Positions 1 to 7,533 of a stretch of DNA of 8,703 bases are shown piece by piece. The position numbers and the translations under genes were made by a program. The notes below the pieces were generated by a model that worked only from the letters and a program-made list of their open reading frames with translations, was not told where the DNA came from and did not search any database. Each line of letters opens with the position of its first letter. Position 1 is the stretch's first letter. Origin of the DNA: an uncultured Planctomycetaceae bacterium (GTDB taxonomy: Bacteria > Planctomycetota > Planctomycetia > Pirellulales > Thermoguttaceae); assembly GCA_947307005.1 (NCBI GenBank), contig CAMZHY010000127.1, positions 1 to 8,703 of the forward strand, read 5' to 3'.

Positions 1-2
1 AT

Positions 3-551
3 CCTCAAAAATGGATTCGTATCGAGAACGCTTGGCGGAACAACGACGAAGTTGTCGTCACATTCCCTTCAAGTCTCTCGTATCGAAAATGGGATCAGAA
101 CAAAGGTTGCGTGAGCATCGACTACGGACCGTTAACCTATTCTCTCAAAATTAAGGAGAATTATGTCGTAACCGACGGGCGTAAAAATGCAATGGGTGAT
201 TCCGGCTGGCAAGAAAGCGCAAGTCAGGAGGATTGGCCGTCCTATGACATTCTGCCTGCGTCCGACTGGAACTTTGGTTTACTGGATCCCGCAAAACTTG
301 ATCTTTCTAAGATTAAACTGATTAAGCGTGATTGGCCCGAGGATAATTTCCCGTGGACGACAGACTCCGTTCCTTATTCGATCAAGTTTCCAGGTAAACA
401 AATTCCCTCTTGGAAGATCGACGAATATGGTCTTTGCGCTCCTGTTCCCTTCAGTCCCGCCGCTACAGAGGAACCTCTCCAAGAGCTTGAACTCATTCCA
501 ATGGGAGCTGCGCGCCTTAGAATTTCCGCTTTCCCAACTGTAGAAAAATGA
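3..551 (+). CDS. GH127/DUF1680-type glycoside hydrolase, C-terminal fragment (5' end outside window)
   Basis: The reading frame is open from the first bases, so only the last 182 residues of a longer protein are present; the in-frame GTG at 111 is internal. The visible part resembles the C-terminal beta-sandwich of the GH127/DUF1680 family (beta-L-arabinofuranosidase-like). It has a 'W..NDEVVVTFP' strand, then 'VSIDYGPLTYSLKI', matching the usual 'v.v.yGPL..sl' segment. A 'YDILPASDWNFGLL' region follows, and the end 'LELIPMGAARLRISAFP' matches the family's closing 'LiPyGcakLRiteFP' pattern. Family members remove L-arabinofuranose residues from plant glycans, but the family is broad and the catalytic (alpha/alpha)6 barrel lies outside the window, so substrate and activity cannot be judged. 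It is followed after 72 bp by a hairpin with a T-rich tail and faces the convergent SUMF1 gene. Family assignment is by remembered motifs, not alignment. Confidence 0.72.
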   Translation, partial: PQKWIRIENAWRNNDEVVVTFPSSLSYRKWDQNKGCVSIDYGPLTYSLKIKENYVVTDGRKNAMGDSGWQESASQEDWPSYDILPASDWNFGLLDPAKLDLSKIKLIKRDWPEDNFPWTTDSVPYSIKFPGKQIPSWKIDEYGLCAPVPFSPAATEEPLQELELIPMGAARLRISAFPTVEK

Positions 552-620
552 TTTGTAACGTTTTGCCTCAAATTATTATACGATCCTACACGTATTATTG
601 ATTCGAAGCGTTGTCACGTA

Positions 621-669
621 AAAGACCGGACTTGCGATTCGATTGAACCGTAAGCCCGGTCCTTTATTT
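621..669 (+). terminator. Probable intrinsic terminator of the GH127-type gene
   Basis: The arms GACCGGACTT (624-633) and AAGCCCGGTC (652-661) form a 10-bp stem with one A-C mismatch and an 18-nt loop. An A-run precedes the stem and a T-rich tail (CTTTATTT) follows. It lies about 70 bp past the stop codon at 551, the expected place for the end of that transcript. Confidence 0.55.
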
Positions 670-840
670 CGGGCTACTCAACATATAAGATTTTTGAGCG
701 ACTCCTCGTCGACTGATTCCTCCCTACTTTCAAAACGGAGCCAAAGTTACGAAAGCTTTCATTCACAAATGATATCGAGAAAGAAGAGACTTCTCAATCC
801 GATAAACGAAGAAGCGTTTCCGCTCGCAAGGCGTTTTGTC

Positions 841-879
841 AAAGAATCCGTTCGCGCGCGAGATCTACGGACCTTTTAA
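841..879 (-). terminator. Possible bidirectional terminator hairpin
   Basis: TCCGT (847-851) and ACGGA (867-871) form a 5-bp stem that two wobble pairs can extend on the minus-strand transcript. The loop contains the self-complementary TCGCGCGCGA. On the minus strand it is followed by TTCTTT, and on the plus strand by CCTTTT. It lies about 40 bp beyond the SUMF1 stop codon and could end that operon. The short stem makes this a modest call. Confidence 0.35.
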
Positions 880-913
880 GAATAATCTGTTTCTTCCAAT
901 CTGTTCATACAAT

Positions 914-1702
914 TCAAGTCAAAGGACAATTTTCTATAATTGCGACGCGTAGACCGCAATTATCTCCGCGATAAGTTGGAAGAAAGTTAAAGCGGCTCGC
1001 TGAACGACAGTTTTCAGCAACACTTCGCCAGCTTCCACCTCGCGCGACATGCTCTATTCCCGTCGGCGGACCAGCAGGATTCGTTTTATTATCCAAATCG
1101 TAGTCAGCGTAGAAATCTGAAGTCCATTCGCAGACGTTTCCACTCATGTCAAAAAAACCCCATGGATTGGGCGGATAACTGCCAACCTCGGAAGTTGTTT
1201 TATTCAAAACGAGGGATCGGGAATTCCCCTCAGGCAACTTTACCACGCTTGTTTTACCGAAATTACCTTCTCGACCTGAAACACTTTCTCCCCAGTAATA
1301 CGGCGTTTCTGTGGCGGCGCGGCATGCGTACTCCCATTGGGCTTCTGTTGGAAAAGCATAACGCCAATTAACGCCAAGAAAGGAAGACAACTCATGACGA
1401 TACTCGTCTGAATCAATCGCCTCGATGAAACCGGCGCAATCAATCCAACTGACGGATTCGACTGGAGCCTTCTTATTATCCGGATACTTACTAGGATTCT
1501 CTCCGAGAACAGCTCGCCATTCAGCCTGCGTCGTAGGATAAAGGCTCAAATAGTAACGATTTGTTATTACAACAGAATGAACGGTCTCGTCGGCAAAACG
1601 CCGCGACTCCGTTCTGGGGCTCCCCATCTGAAAAGCGCCGGGTTGAATGAGACGAAACTTCATTCCAAGCGCGTTGATCCATAATTTCGGAGCGTCGTCC
1701 AT
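914..1702 (-). CDS. SUMF1/formylglycine-generating-enzyme-fold protein lacking the catalytic cysteines
   Basis: The 262 residues cover one complete SUMF1 (FGE-sulfatase) domain with little else. Visible motifs in order: 'NALGMKF' then 'PGAFQMGS' (10-28), 'PVESVSW' (80-86), 'FPTEAQWEYACRAA' (117-130), 'VGSYPPNPWGFFDMSGNVCEW' from 173 (given here in part), 'RGGSW' (221-225), 'NCRSASR' (231-237) and 'GLRVA' (250-254). In true formylglycine-generating enzymes two cysteines lie just after the GGS motif. Here that stretch is shortened and has neither; the only nearby Cys (232) corresponds to the non-catalytic one in 'CAARS'. Sulfatase activation is therefore unlikely. In many bacteria, planctomycetes included, this fold serves as a binding or accessory domain. 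There is no signal peptide, so it is probably cytoplasmic. The start at 1702 is supported by a strong purine-rich ribosome binding site. It lies 39 bp downstream of the CAP-protein gene on the same strand, probably one operon. Confidence 0.85.
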   Translation of the reverse strand: MDDAPKLWINALGMKFRLIQPGAFQMGSPRTESRRFADETVHSVVITNRYYLSLYPTTQAEWRAVLGENPSKYPDNKKAPVESVSWIDCAGFIEAIDSDEYRHELSSFLGVNWRYAFPTEAQWEYACRAATETPYYWGESVSGREGNFGKTSVVKLPEGNSRSLVLNKTTSEVGSYPPNPWGFFDMSGNVCEWTSDFYADYDLDNKTNPAGPPTGIEHVARGGSWRSVAENCRSASRFNFLPTYRGDNCGLRVAIIENCPLT

Positions 1703-1711
1703 TAAAATAAG

Positions 1712-1722
1712 TTCCTCTCCTC
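1712..1722 (-). promoter_or_regulatory. Ribosome binding site of the SUMF1-fold gene
   Basis: On the minus strand GAGGAGAGGAA ends 9 nt before the ATG at 1702. This fixes the start and supports independent translation within the operon despite the 39-bp gap. It is the strongest Shine-Dalgarno sequence in the window. Confidence 0.7.
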
Positions 1723-1741
1723 GCCGCGTCAGAACAAAAAA

Positions 1742-4700
1742 TCAGTTGAGAAGAACGCCCTTTTTGCCGCGATGAATTTGAAAACTCCAAACATCGTCCT
1801 GAACAAAGGGATCAAGCCATTCCGGATCAGTCGAGTCAACGTCTTCGTCGACGTCGCTTCCACTTAAATCGATAAGATTCATCAACTTGTCAGACGATTG
1901 AACATCAGTAAGAACCGATCCAGCCAACTCGGCAAAAACGTCGTCGTCAATATCGCAAGGTTCCGTGAGATCCATATCAAATATCTTTGCGTCTTTTTCA
2001 AAAAACTCGCTAGAGTCGAATATGGAGTCTGAAAAAGCTTTCGGCGGTAAAACGTCAAGCGTGGCGTCAGAATCAGCGAGAAATTTCCATGACGGAATGG
2101 TCAATGTCCAACCCGTCGTAGAATCGACAACAACGACGCTATCGTTGTCAATCGCGTAACTGTACTCCTCTGGCAACGAAAGAACAAAAGATTTGTCAAC
2201 GAAGGGATGAACGCCGGAGATTGAAAGACTTTTGGCCCCGTTAATCGAAGTCGATCGAGAAGAACGCTGTTCGAACGCCTCGAGGCTGCCAACTGCGGCG
2301 TTGAGGCGGATACCGACGGAACCGCCGTCATTCAGAACGACAGAACCAACGGTTGAAATCGGAACCAACGAATAATTCTCGACGCCAATAACAGTACGAG
2401 AATAAGAAACAGGAACGACCGATTCGTCTTCTGACGACGTCGTAGCCTCGTAAGTTCCCGACGTTATCGACGAACCCGACGACAAGACGACGCTGACGTC
2501 GTCGCCAGAGTCTTCCTCGATATACTCGTCGGCGCCGCCTTTATTGAAGACAATAAACGACTTTGAGAAATTTATCGCAGTCGCAGTAAACCCGCCGCCG
2601 TTCATCGTAAGCGAATTATTGCTCGTCACAAGTTGATCGTTTTCCATCGAGTCCTCGATAAAGGCGTAATCGTCCCCGCCTCGACCGTCAATCGTCAGCT
2701 TATTAACCCCGTTAAACGCATACGTTCGACCGTCCGAAGTTTGGAAGGAGCCTGACCCTCCGGAATAGTACAGGCGGTCGTACCCCTCCGTACCGTAAAG
2801 CGTAAGTTCCTCATTATTATCGGCGCCTGTCGTCACATAGGAAGCAAAACCAGACACTGAGAGGGAGAGACCGCCCATCTTGAGCGAAATGTCGTCTTCC
2901 GTCTCCGAGAACTCATTTACGGATTGCGGCTTGAGTTCAGTAACAAAGTCAATTTCCGGAAGTTCCGTTTTAAAAGATTTTCCATTCCAAAAATCACCGT
3001 TAAAGTTCCAAGTCCATTCGCCGATCGACATCTCAAGTCCGTCGTCCACCCACATCAGTTTCACTAGCGACTCCGCTGAATCTTCAAGGAGAGGATCGAC
3101 AAGAACTACGTTTTCATCAGAGATTTCCAGTAATTTGGCGTCAATTTGCGCAACGTCGGAAGTCGATTCGACTACAATCCAATATTCAACGCCAGGATCA
3201 GCGAACCATTGAACGCGCCCACCTGTAGTAACAACAACCGAATCCGCAATTATCTCCGATTCGAGCGAACCCTCGCGCACTGTGATTTTCGTTCCCACCG
3301 GCGCCCCAATCGCATCGGCGCTCAATGAATAAAAACCGCTTGTTTCAGGAGAAACGTTGTAAACATCACGTCTGTCGCCTGCCTCGGTTGAGAGACTACG
3401 CGCCAAAGAATACTCGTTTGTGGCCCCAAGGATAATGGGGGAATCGTCGTCGTATATAGTTCCTTTTACAAGAGAATCCTCGTTGGTAAGGAAGGCGTTC
3501 TCGACGTCGACAATCTTCAAGTAGAAAAAAGTGAACGGATTTTCAAAACCGTCCTCAACAATTTGCACCCCTTCAGGCTTCAAGGCGTCATAATTTCCGT
3601 TTATGTAACATTCTATTACGGCGCTAGTTTCACCTGGCGCGATAGTTATAGGGTCGCCCTTAGAGACAACATAGTCGTATCCCTCTACAGCGGAACCTCC
3701 GCTTTGCGTCTCAAAATTAAACGAAACCTCTAACCTTGCGGGCGAATCAAGCTCAACGACAAACGTTGCAATTTTGGTTCCCTCGTCGCCTTCGTAAACC
3801 GTCGCTTCATGAACGGTCATGCTAGGAAGATTTGTCGGTTTAATGGAAATATTCAAAGACGCTTCTTCACTCCAATAAACGCCGTCGTAGACCGAAAGAA
3901 GAATATTGCGATGCGAAGCGAGGTCGCAAGTTTCACTTGAGTTAGAATACGTAAGGGAGGCTATAACGTGTTCGTATTCGGCAAGCGTTCCTGTTCCTGA
4001 AATAGTAATAGTTCCCAATTGCTCGCTAAAATTGGCGGATAATTCCGTGCCTGAAAGCGAAACATTCAGCGTTTCAGCCTCGCCGTCAGGTCGATTGTCA
4101 AAACGAATTATTGCGCCGTAAAGACAAGTTGAATCCCCGTCAATAATAGCGAGATTGGAATCAGCCAAGACGTCGACAGGTTCCGCAGTTCCTTCTACAA
4201 AAACAACGTCTAAATCAATTCCTTCTTCGCCCTCTCCATTTAAATCAACAACGGGCGGGGTTGAACCAACTTCGTCGGTCCTGAAATCAAGTTTAGCGTT
4301 GACGCCATCGCTAATCGTCACGCTCTTGGTAACAGAAGCGGAGAATCCGTCGCCGGAAACAGTTATGTTGTAAGAACCGTTTAGGAGAAAAATCTGATAT
4401 CCGCCTGAATCCCAAGAACTCGTCGTAACGATTTGCGAACCTGATCCGTCTTGGCGCTCAATTTCGATTTCGATATCCCCGAGTCCTTCGCCGACGTCGT
4501 AAAAGAAATCGGAGTCTGAGTCGTCGTATATTACGCCAAGCAGATAAGCTCCGTCCGTTCGAACTCCTTCGACGCTTGAGCCAAAATCGCACGTAACAAT
4601 ATAAGGTCCTATGCTTTTGGAGGTTTGCAAAACGGAAACGCCAATCTCCGAATATGCCGCGTTCATCATCGCATCAAGATGTTCGTGCGTTGGCACTCCC

Positions 4701-5488
4701 CAATCGACGGCGAAGGCCGCAAGCATGTAAGACGCGACTGAAAAGTCGCCATTGACGCTAAAACAGCCGCCAATATTTTCACTAACTGCGATCTTACCCT
4801 CGTTTTCTAGCCCAGAATCAAATCCCGCCTTGGAAATGCGCGTCGCAAGTGAATCTTCACCTGCGCACTTATGGCTGACGTCGTTTCTCGCCTTCATGTA
4901 AGACGAATGCGACGCAGCCGCCTTTTCAAGGGCGGGGTTGAAAGCCAACGGCGCCTGTGAAGACATTCCCGTCCACATATCGATAAACGACTCGACAGAA
5001 TCCTTGGGATATGAGTTCAGTTTAATCGCATCGTTTACGAGGCTGTTGCGAGCGACAAGGATTTCATCGTCATAATAACTAAAAACACGATCTAGTTCAC
5101 CGCAAGGATCAGACCTTAAGCGATTGATCTGCTCTAGCAATTCATGTTCCTCAGCAGATGGACTGATCTCGGAAACTAGCGCGTACCATGAAGACGATCC
5201 AATATCTTCGACATAATCTTCTCCCGTTTCAGCGTAGACTTCTTCAGAGAATTGCAGGTCAGAAACTAGAATGGGCGCGCTTTCCACGTCTTCATTCGAA
5301 TCAATTACGGCGGAAGAGACGTGGGCGTCCGTCGCGCAGACCGTTTCTGACGTCGAAAATCCATACAAAAGAGTCGGGGCGACGGAAAGCAGATTCCTTG
5401 TCTCTAGCGCTTCAAATTTTAGCCGACGAGACATGATCGTGTTCTTCGTATCAAAATGCGTCTTCTTCATAGAACGATTCCCCAACAT
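1742..5488 (-). CDS. Very large secreted planctomycete protein: CAP/SCP domain plus adhesion-type beta-sandwich modules
   Basis: There are 1248 residues from the first ATG. Starts at 5470 (M7, after GGGGA at 8 nt) and 5434 (M19) are equally credible, and none has a strong ribosome binding site. Residues 19-36 carry the basic 'RRLKFEALETRNLLS' segment typical of planctomycete exported proteins. A CAP (SCP/PR-1) domain spans about 113-302: 'LLEQINRLRSDP', 'HSSYMKARNDVSH' with His206, 'SENIGG' with Glu237, and 'HLDAMMNAAYSEIGV' with His270, which aligns with the family's closing histidine motif, so the CAP residues are retained. Then follow an SdrD-B/Cna-B-like module (313-403, 'LLGVIYDDSDSDFFYDVGEGL'-type pattern), a cadherin-like module (410-553), a Calx-beta module (556-683, 'TVYEGDEG'), a PPC-like module (690-790) and an acidic Ser/Gly/Asp region with 'TIDGRGGDD' (932-940). 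No PEP-CTERM or sortase signal ends the protein. Surface location and a binding or adhesion role are inferred; the CAP domain's activity is unknown. Confidence 0.85.
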   Translation of the reverse strand: MLGNRSMKKTHFDTKNTIMSRRLKFEALETRNLLSVAPTLLYGFSTSETVCATDAHVSSAVIDSNEDVESAPILVSDLQFSEEVYAETGEDYVEDIGSSSWYALVSEISPSAEEHELLEQINRLRSDPCGELDRVFSYYDDEILVARNSLVNDAIKLNSYPKDSVESFIDMWTGMSSQAPLAFNPALEKAAASHSSYMKARNDVSHKCAGEDSLATRISKAGFDSGLENEGKIAVSENIGGCFSVNGDFSVASYMLAAFAVDWGVPTHEHLDAMMNAAYSEIGVSVLQTSKSIGPYIVTCDFGSSVEGVRTDGAYLLGVIYDDSDSDFFYDVGEGLGDIEIEIERQDGSGSQIVTTSSWDSGGYQIFLLNGSYNITVSGDGFSASVTKSVTISDGVNAKLDFRTDEVGSTPPVVDLNGEGEEGIDLDVVFVEGTAEPVDVLADSNLAIIDGDSTCLYGAIIRFDNRPDGEAETLNVSLSGTELSANFSEQLGTITISGTGTLAEYEHVIASLTYSNSSETCDLASHRNILLSVYDGVYWSEEASLNISIKPTNLPSMTVHEATVYEGDEGTKIATFVVELDSPARLEVSFNFETQSGGSAVEGYDYVVSKGDPITIAPGETSAVIECYINGNYDALKPEGVQIVEDGFENPFTFFYLKIVDVENAFLTNEDSLVKGTIYDDDSPIILGATNEYSLARSLSTEAGDRRDVYNVSPETSGFYSLSADAIGAPVGTKITVREGSLESEIIADSVVVTTGGRVQWFADPGVEYWIVVESTSDVAQIDAKLLEISDENVVLVDPLLEDSAESLVKLMWVDDGLEMSIGEWTWNFNGDFWNGKSFKTELPEIDFVTELKPQSVNEFSETEDDISLKMGGLSLSVSGFASYVTTGADNNEELTLYGTEGYDRLYYSGGSGSFQTSDGRTYAFNGVNKLTIDGRGGDDYAFIEDSMENDQLVTSNNSLTMNGGGFTATAINFSKSFIVFNKGGADEYIEEDSGDDVSVVLSSGSSITSGTYEATTSSEDESVVPVSYSRTVIGVENYSLVPISTVGSVVLNDGGSVGIRLNAAVGSLEAFEQRSSRSTSINGAKSLSISGVHPFVDKSFVLSLPEEYSYAIDNDSVVVVDSTTGWTLTIPSWKFLADSDATLDVLPPKAFSDSIFDSSEFFEKDAKIFDMDLTEPCDIDDDVFAELAGSVLTDVQSSDKLMNLIDLSGSDVDEDVDSTDPEWLDPFVQDDVWSFQIHRGKKGVLLN

Positions 5489-5552
5489 CAGCGAACGCCC
5501 TGGCTCTGAAATGCAGAACCTGAACTAGCGTTGATCGTATCTGGTATAATCC

Positions 5553-5601
5553 AACCCCTACTACAGGGACTGCGCCCTATAAATTAGAGGGAAAACGGGT
5601 T
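5553..5601. repeat. Cluster of alternating complementary blocks in the CAP-gene leader
   Basis: Within 49 bp lie CCCT (5556-5559), AGGG (5565-5568), CCCT (5575-5578) and AGGG (5588-5591), so neighbouring blocks can pair in mutually exclusive ways. AACCC (5553-5557) and GGGTT (5597-5601) can close the whole cluster. If the promoter at 5643-5671 is real, all this is transcribed as the untranslated leader of the CAP-domain gene. The blocks are only 4-5 bp, so chance is possible. Confidence 0.35.
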
Positions 5602-5620
5602 TTTATGTTCCAATAAAAAC
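5599..5620. repeat. 8-bp AT-rich inverted repeat
   Basis: GTTTTTAT (5599-5606) and ATAAAAAC (5613-5620) are perfect inverted copies around a 6-bp loop (GTTCCA). It lies between the C69 peptidase stop and the CAP-gene start. On either strand it would form a weak hairpin. It might help end the peptidase transcript, although no GC-rich stem is present. Confidence 0.45.
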
Positions 5621-5642
5621 ACAAAGACGACGATTATTCCCG

Positions 5643-5671
5643 AAACTAAAGGAAATAACAAAACTCGTCAA
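5643..5671 (-). promoter_or_regulatory. Candidate sigma70-type promoter for the CAP-protein/SUMF1 operon
   Basis: On the minus strand TTGACG (5671-5666) matches five of six -35 positions. After a 17-bp spacer comes TAGTTT (5648-5643), a weak -10 with three of six matches. Transcription would start near 5636, giving a leader of about 150-165 nt before the start codons at 5488 or 5470. The 270-bp gap after the peptidase gene makes a separate promoter reasonable. Confidence 0.35.
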
Positions 5672-5758
5672 AACTTATTAGGAAAAACATCTGATGCGGC
5701 GACACGAAAAGCATCGCGGCGTCAAAATGGCAAGTCTGAAGAATGAAACCCCGATTTC

Positions 5759-7438
5759 TTACTCGCCTTCTTCATCCGGGAGAAGGAATTGCTCGCCTTT
5801 TTCTTTCACAACACGACGAAGCCAGGCGTCGGGATAACCGACGTTCGGATATTTTCCTTCTGCGTCCCGCGAATAACCGTCGTTAAAACGGACGATAAGC
5901 GCATTCGCCAGTTCTTCCCAAGCGTCTCGCGCTTTCTCAACTTGCATCTCGGAATAATCGGTAAGGAAGTCAGCCGCAAGCTTTTCATTTGTTTTTGCAA
6001 TCTCGACCGCTGTTTTTTCGATCGCAGGTTGAAGATCGTAAAAGTAGTTTTCAAGCCGTTCCTGTTCTGCCTTGATTACTGGAATCATTTCTTTGTAGCG
6101 GGGGTATGCGTAATTTGCGACAAAATTGAACGTCCACCACCCCGACTTGATATCAAAACGATCTATGGTACCTAGGTTTGTTGATTTTGGCACGCGGTTT
6201 GAAGCCGCATAGATTGGGGTATAGCAAGTTGTGTACGAATCGTCCCATCCAAACCAGATAAGACCGCCAACGACGTCGGGAAGGTCATTGCGAGAACGCG
6301 TTATCATCGAAAAACAAGTCTGCTGAGTCGAGATAGGACGCTCCCATGCGTACTTTTTACCGTCGACTTCCCAGTACAAAGGACGACAACGCATGGCGTA
6401 GCCGTAGGGGCCGGCGTCAATCCCCTCAGACATATCATACTCTGTTCCATCGTAGTGATCGCGCATGAGAGCGGCGACGTCAGCAGTCGTTAGTTTGTGA
6501 TCCGGGGTAATCGACCATGGATAAGGTACGGAACCTTCGATTCCTTGAGCATAGTCGACAGAAAGATTGAGGGAAGGCGCAGCGCGACGAAATATACTCC
6601 AAACGCGTTTTTCGCACACGCGACGATCACGAACTCCGTTTATCCCGTAGACTTCAAAGAAGGAAAAAGGAACTCCTGAATTTGGATCGTATAGACCGTG
6701 ATCAATAGCAACCTGTTCGATGTTCTTAGAGTAGATGCAATTCTCTGGATCGTCTTTCGGAAAAACGCCTATTCTCGCCTGATTTGCGTGCGCGGTAATT
6801 TGACCGTCGGGAACGCGCATCGCAACCCAAACGCAACCGCGATTATTCTCAACAGTCGAACCGGCGCCGCATATCTCGAAAATCCACGCCTCGTTTTTAT
6901 CGCAAACGGAAATCGATTCGCCCTCGTCAATATAACCGAATTCGTCCACAAGACGTCCCATGAGTTCTACGGCTTCGCGAGCGGTCGACGCGCCCTGAAG
7001 ACCTGCGGTCATAAGCTCGGGATACATAAACTTGCCAACTTTATTGACGAGTTCTTCATGTCCCTCCCAAGTCGTTTCGCCCATCGCGACCTGACAGTCG
7101 TTCATGATCCCTTGGAAGCTTTTGATAACTGATTCTCCTACAAAACCGAACACCTTGTGAGTCCTAGTTCCTTCAGGAAACACGTCGCTTCCGCCTAAGG
7201 GAAGCGACGTCCCGTCAGACGCTTCAACAATCGCCAATCGACAGAAAAAACCGGCGGAGTCCGCCGTATAGGTAATCATGCAGGCGTTTTCCGCTGACGC
7301 GCCTTTTGTAACTATCAGATTAGTACAAGAATAAACGCGTGAAACGCTAAAAAAAACGGCGTAGAAGGCGAAAGTAACGATAAACGCCGCCGTAAGGCGC
7401 ACGCGTTGCCACGAATATTGTTTGCAAATTCGTTTCAT
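5759..7438 (-). CDS. Secreted C69-family (PepD-type) dipeptidase, Ntn-hydrolase fold
   Basis: The 559-residue protein starts at the ATG at 7438. The frame extends two codons to a TTG at 7444, but the AGGAA at 7452-7448 is better placed for the ATG. Residues about 10-37 form a basic then hydrophobic export segment. 'CTNLIVTKGAS' follows, with Cys38 as the expected N-terminal nucleophile of this cysteine-type Ntn hydrolase. Other family patterns are 'QVAMGETTW' (116-124), 'NEAWIFEICG' (182-191), 'WVAMRVPDG' (204-212), 'HANQARIG' (217-224), 'MRDHYDGTEYD' (325-335), 'ERPISTQQT' (366-374) and 'WFGWDDSYTTCYTPIYAAS' (395-413). A charged helical C-terminal segment runs from about 455. All hallmark motifs are present and the length is normal. 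Family members hydrolyse dipeptides; here the enzyme would act outside the cytoplasm on peptides from protein breakdown. It has its own promoter at 7532-7560. The residue before Cys does not make a canonical lipobox, so lipidation is not favoured. Confidence 0.9.
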   Translation of the reverse strand: MKRICKQYSWQRVRLTAAFIVTFAFYAVFFSVSRVYSCTNLIVTKGASAENACMITYTADSAGFFCRLAIVEASDGTSLPLGGSDVFPEGTRTHKVFGFVGESVIKSFQGIMNDCQVAMGETTWEGHEELVNKVGKFMYPELMTAGLQGASTAREAVELMGRLVDEFGYIDEGESISVCDKNEAWIFEICGAGSTVENNRGCVWVAMRVPDGQITAHANQARIGVFPKDDPENCIYSKNIEQVAIDHGLYDPNSGVPFSFFEVYGINGVRDRRVCEKRVWSIFRRAAPSLNLSVDYAQGIEGSVPYPWSITPDHKLTTADVAALMRDHYDGTEYDMSEGIDAGPYGYAMRCRPLYWEVDGKKYAWERPISTQQTCFSMITRSRNDLPDVVGGLIWFGWDDSYTTCYTPIYAASNRVPKSTNLGTIDRFDIKSGWWTFNFVANYAYPRYKEMIPVIKAEQERLENYFYDLQPAIEKTAVEIAKTNEKLAADFLTDYSEMQVEKARDAWEELANALIVRFNDGYSRDAEGKYPNVGYPDAWLRRVVKEKGEQFLLPDEEGE

Positions 7439-7447
7439 AACCAAACG

Positions 7448-7452
7448 TTCCT
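7448..7452 (-). promoter_or_regulatory. Ribosome binding site of the C69 peptidase gene
   Basis: AGGAA on the minus strand, 9 nt before the ATG at 7438 and only 3 nt before the TTG at 7444, which favours the ATG as start. It directly abuts the inner arm of the inverted repeat at 7453-7533. Confidence 0.6.
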
Positions 7453-7533
7453 ATGAGACGCGTTATAAGGAACTCGACGCAACGCCGCCCGTACGTTTTC
7501 GAGCAGAACGCCGTCGCGAGACACGCGTCTCAT
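7453..7533. repeat. Perfect 11-bp inverted repeat spanning the peptidase promoter -10 to its ribosome binding site
   Basis: ATGAGACGCGT (7453-7463) and ACGCGTCTCAT (7523-7533) are exact inverted copies separated by 59 bp. Inside them, CTCG (7473-7476) pairs with CGAG (7517-7520) and ACG (7477-7479) with CGT (7512-7514), so a longer folded structure is possible. The outer arm overlaps the predicted -10 and start site, and the inner arm touches the ribosome binding site. It may be a paired operator or part of an RNA fold. Confidence 0.6.

Larger units (their letters stand above)
552..913. other. Convergent intergenic region
   Basis: This 362-bp gap separates the ends of two convergent genes. 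It holds two terminator-like hairpins, at 621-669 and 841-879. An open frame at 643-879 begins with TTG inside the first hairpin and has no ribosome binding site. Its predicted peptide is rich in Ser and Arg with no recognisable pattern, so I do not call it a gene. Nothing else stands out. Confidence 0.6.

Noticed and set aside
643..879. Plus-strand open frame of 78 residues in the convergent gap
   Set aside because: It starts with TTG inside the loop of a terminator-like hairpin, has no ribosome binding site, and has a random-looking Ser/Arg-rich composition.
914..1702. Active formylglycine-generating enzyme (sulfatase activator)
   Set aside because: The two catalytic cysteines after the GGS motif are missing and the loop is shortened, and no sulfatase is encoded nearby.
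1742..1830. C-terminal sorting or anchoring signal on the CAP mosaic protein
   Set aside because: The last residues ('DDVWSFQIHRGKKGVLLN') have no PEP-CTERM, LPXTG or hydrophobic anchor followed by a basic tail.
2880..3212. Plus-strand Ser-rich frame antisense to the CAP mosaic gene
   Set aside because: The Ser/Thr-rich translation is the expected reverse complement of Asp/Glu/Ser-rich coding sequence; there is no ribosome binding site.
6698..7132. Plus-strand 144-residue frame antisense to the C69 peptidase
   Set aside because: It is a shadow of a gene whose own frame carries all family motifs, and its translation shows no recognisable pattern.
7316..7330. Lipoprotein lipobox at the Cys of the C69 peptidase
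   Set aside because: The residues before Cys38 are V-Y-S, not a canonical lipobox, and this Cys is explained as the Ntn nucleophile.
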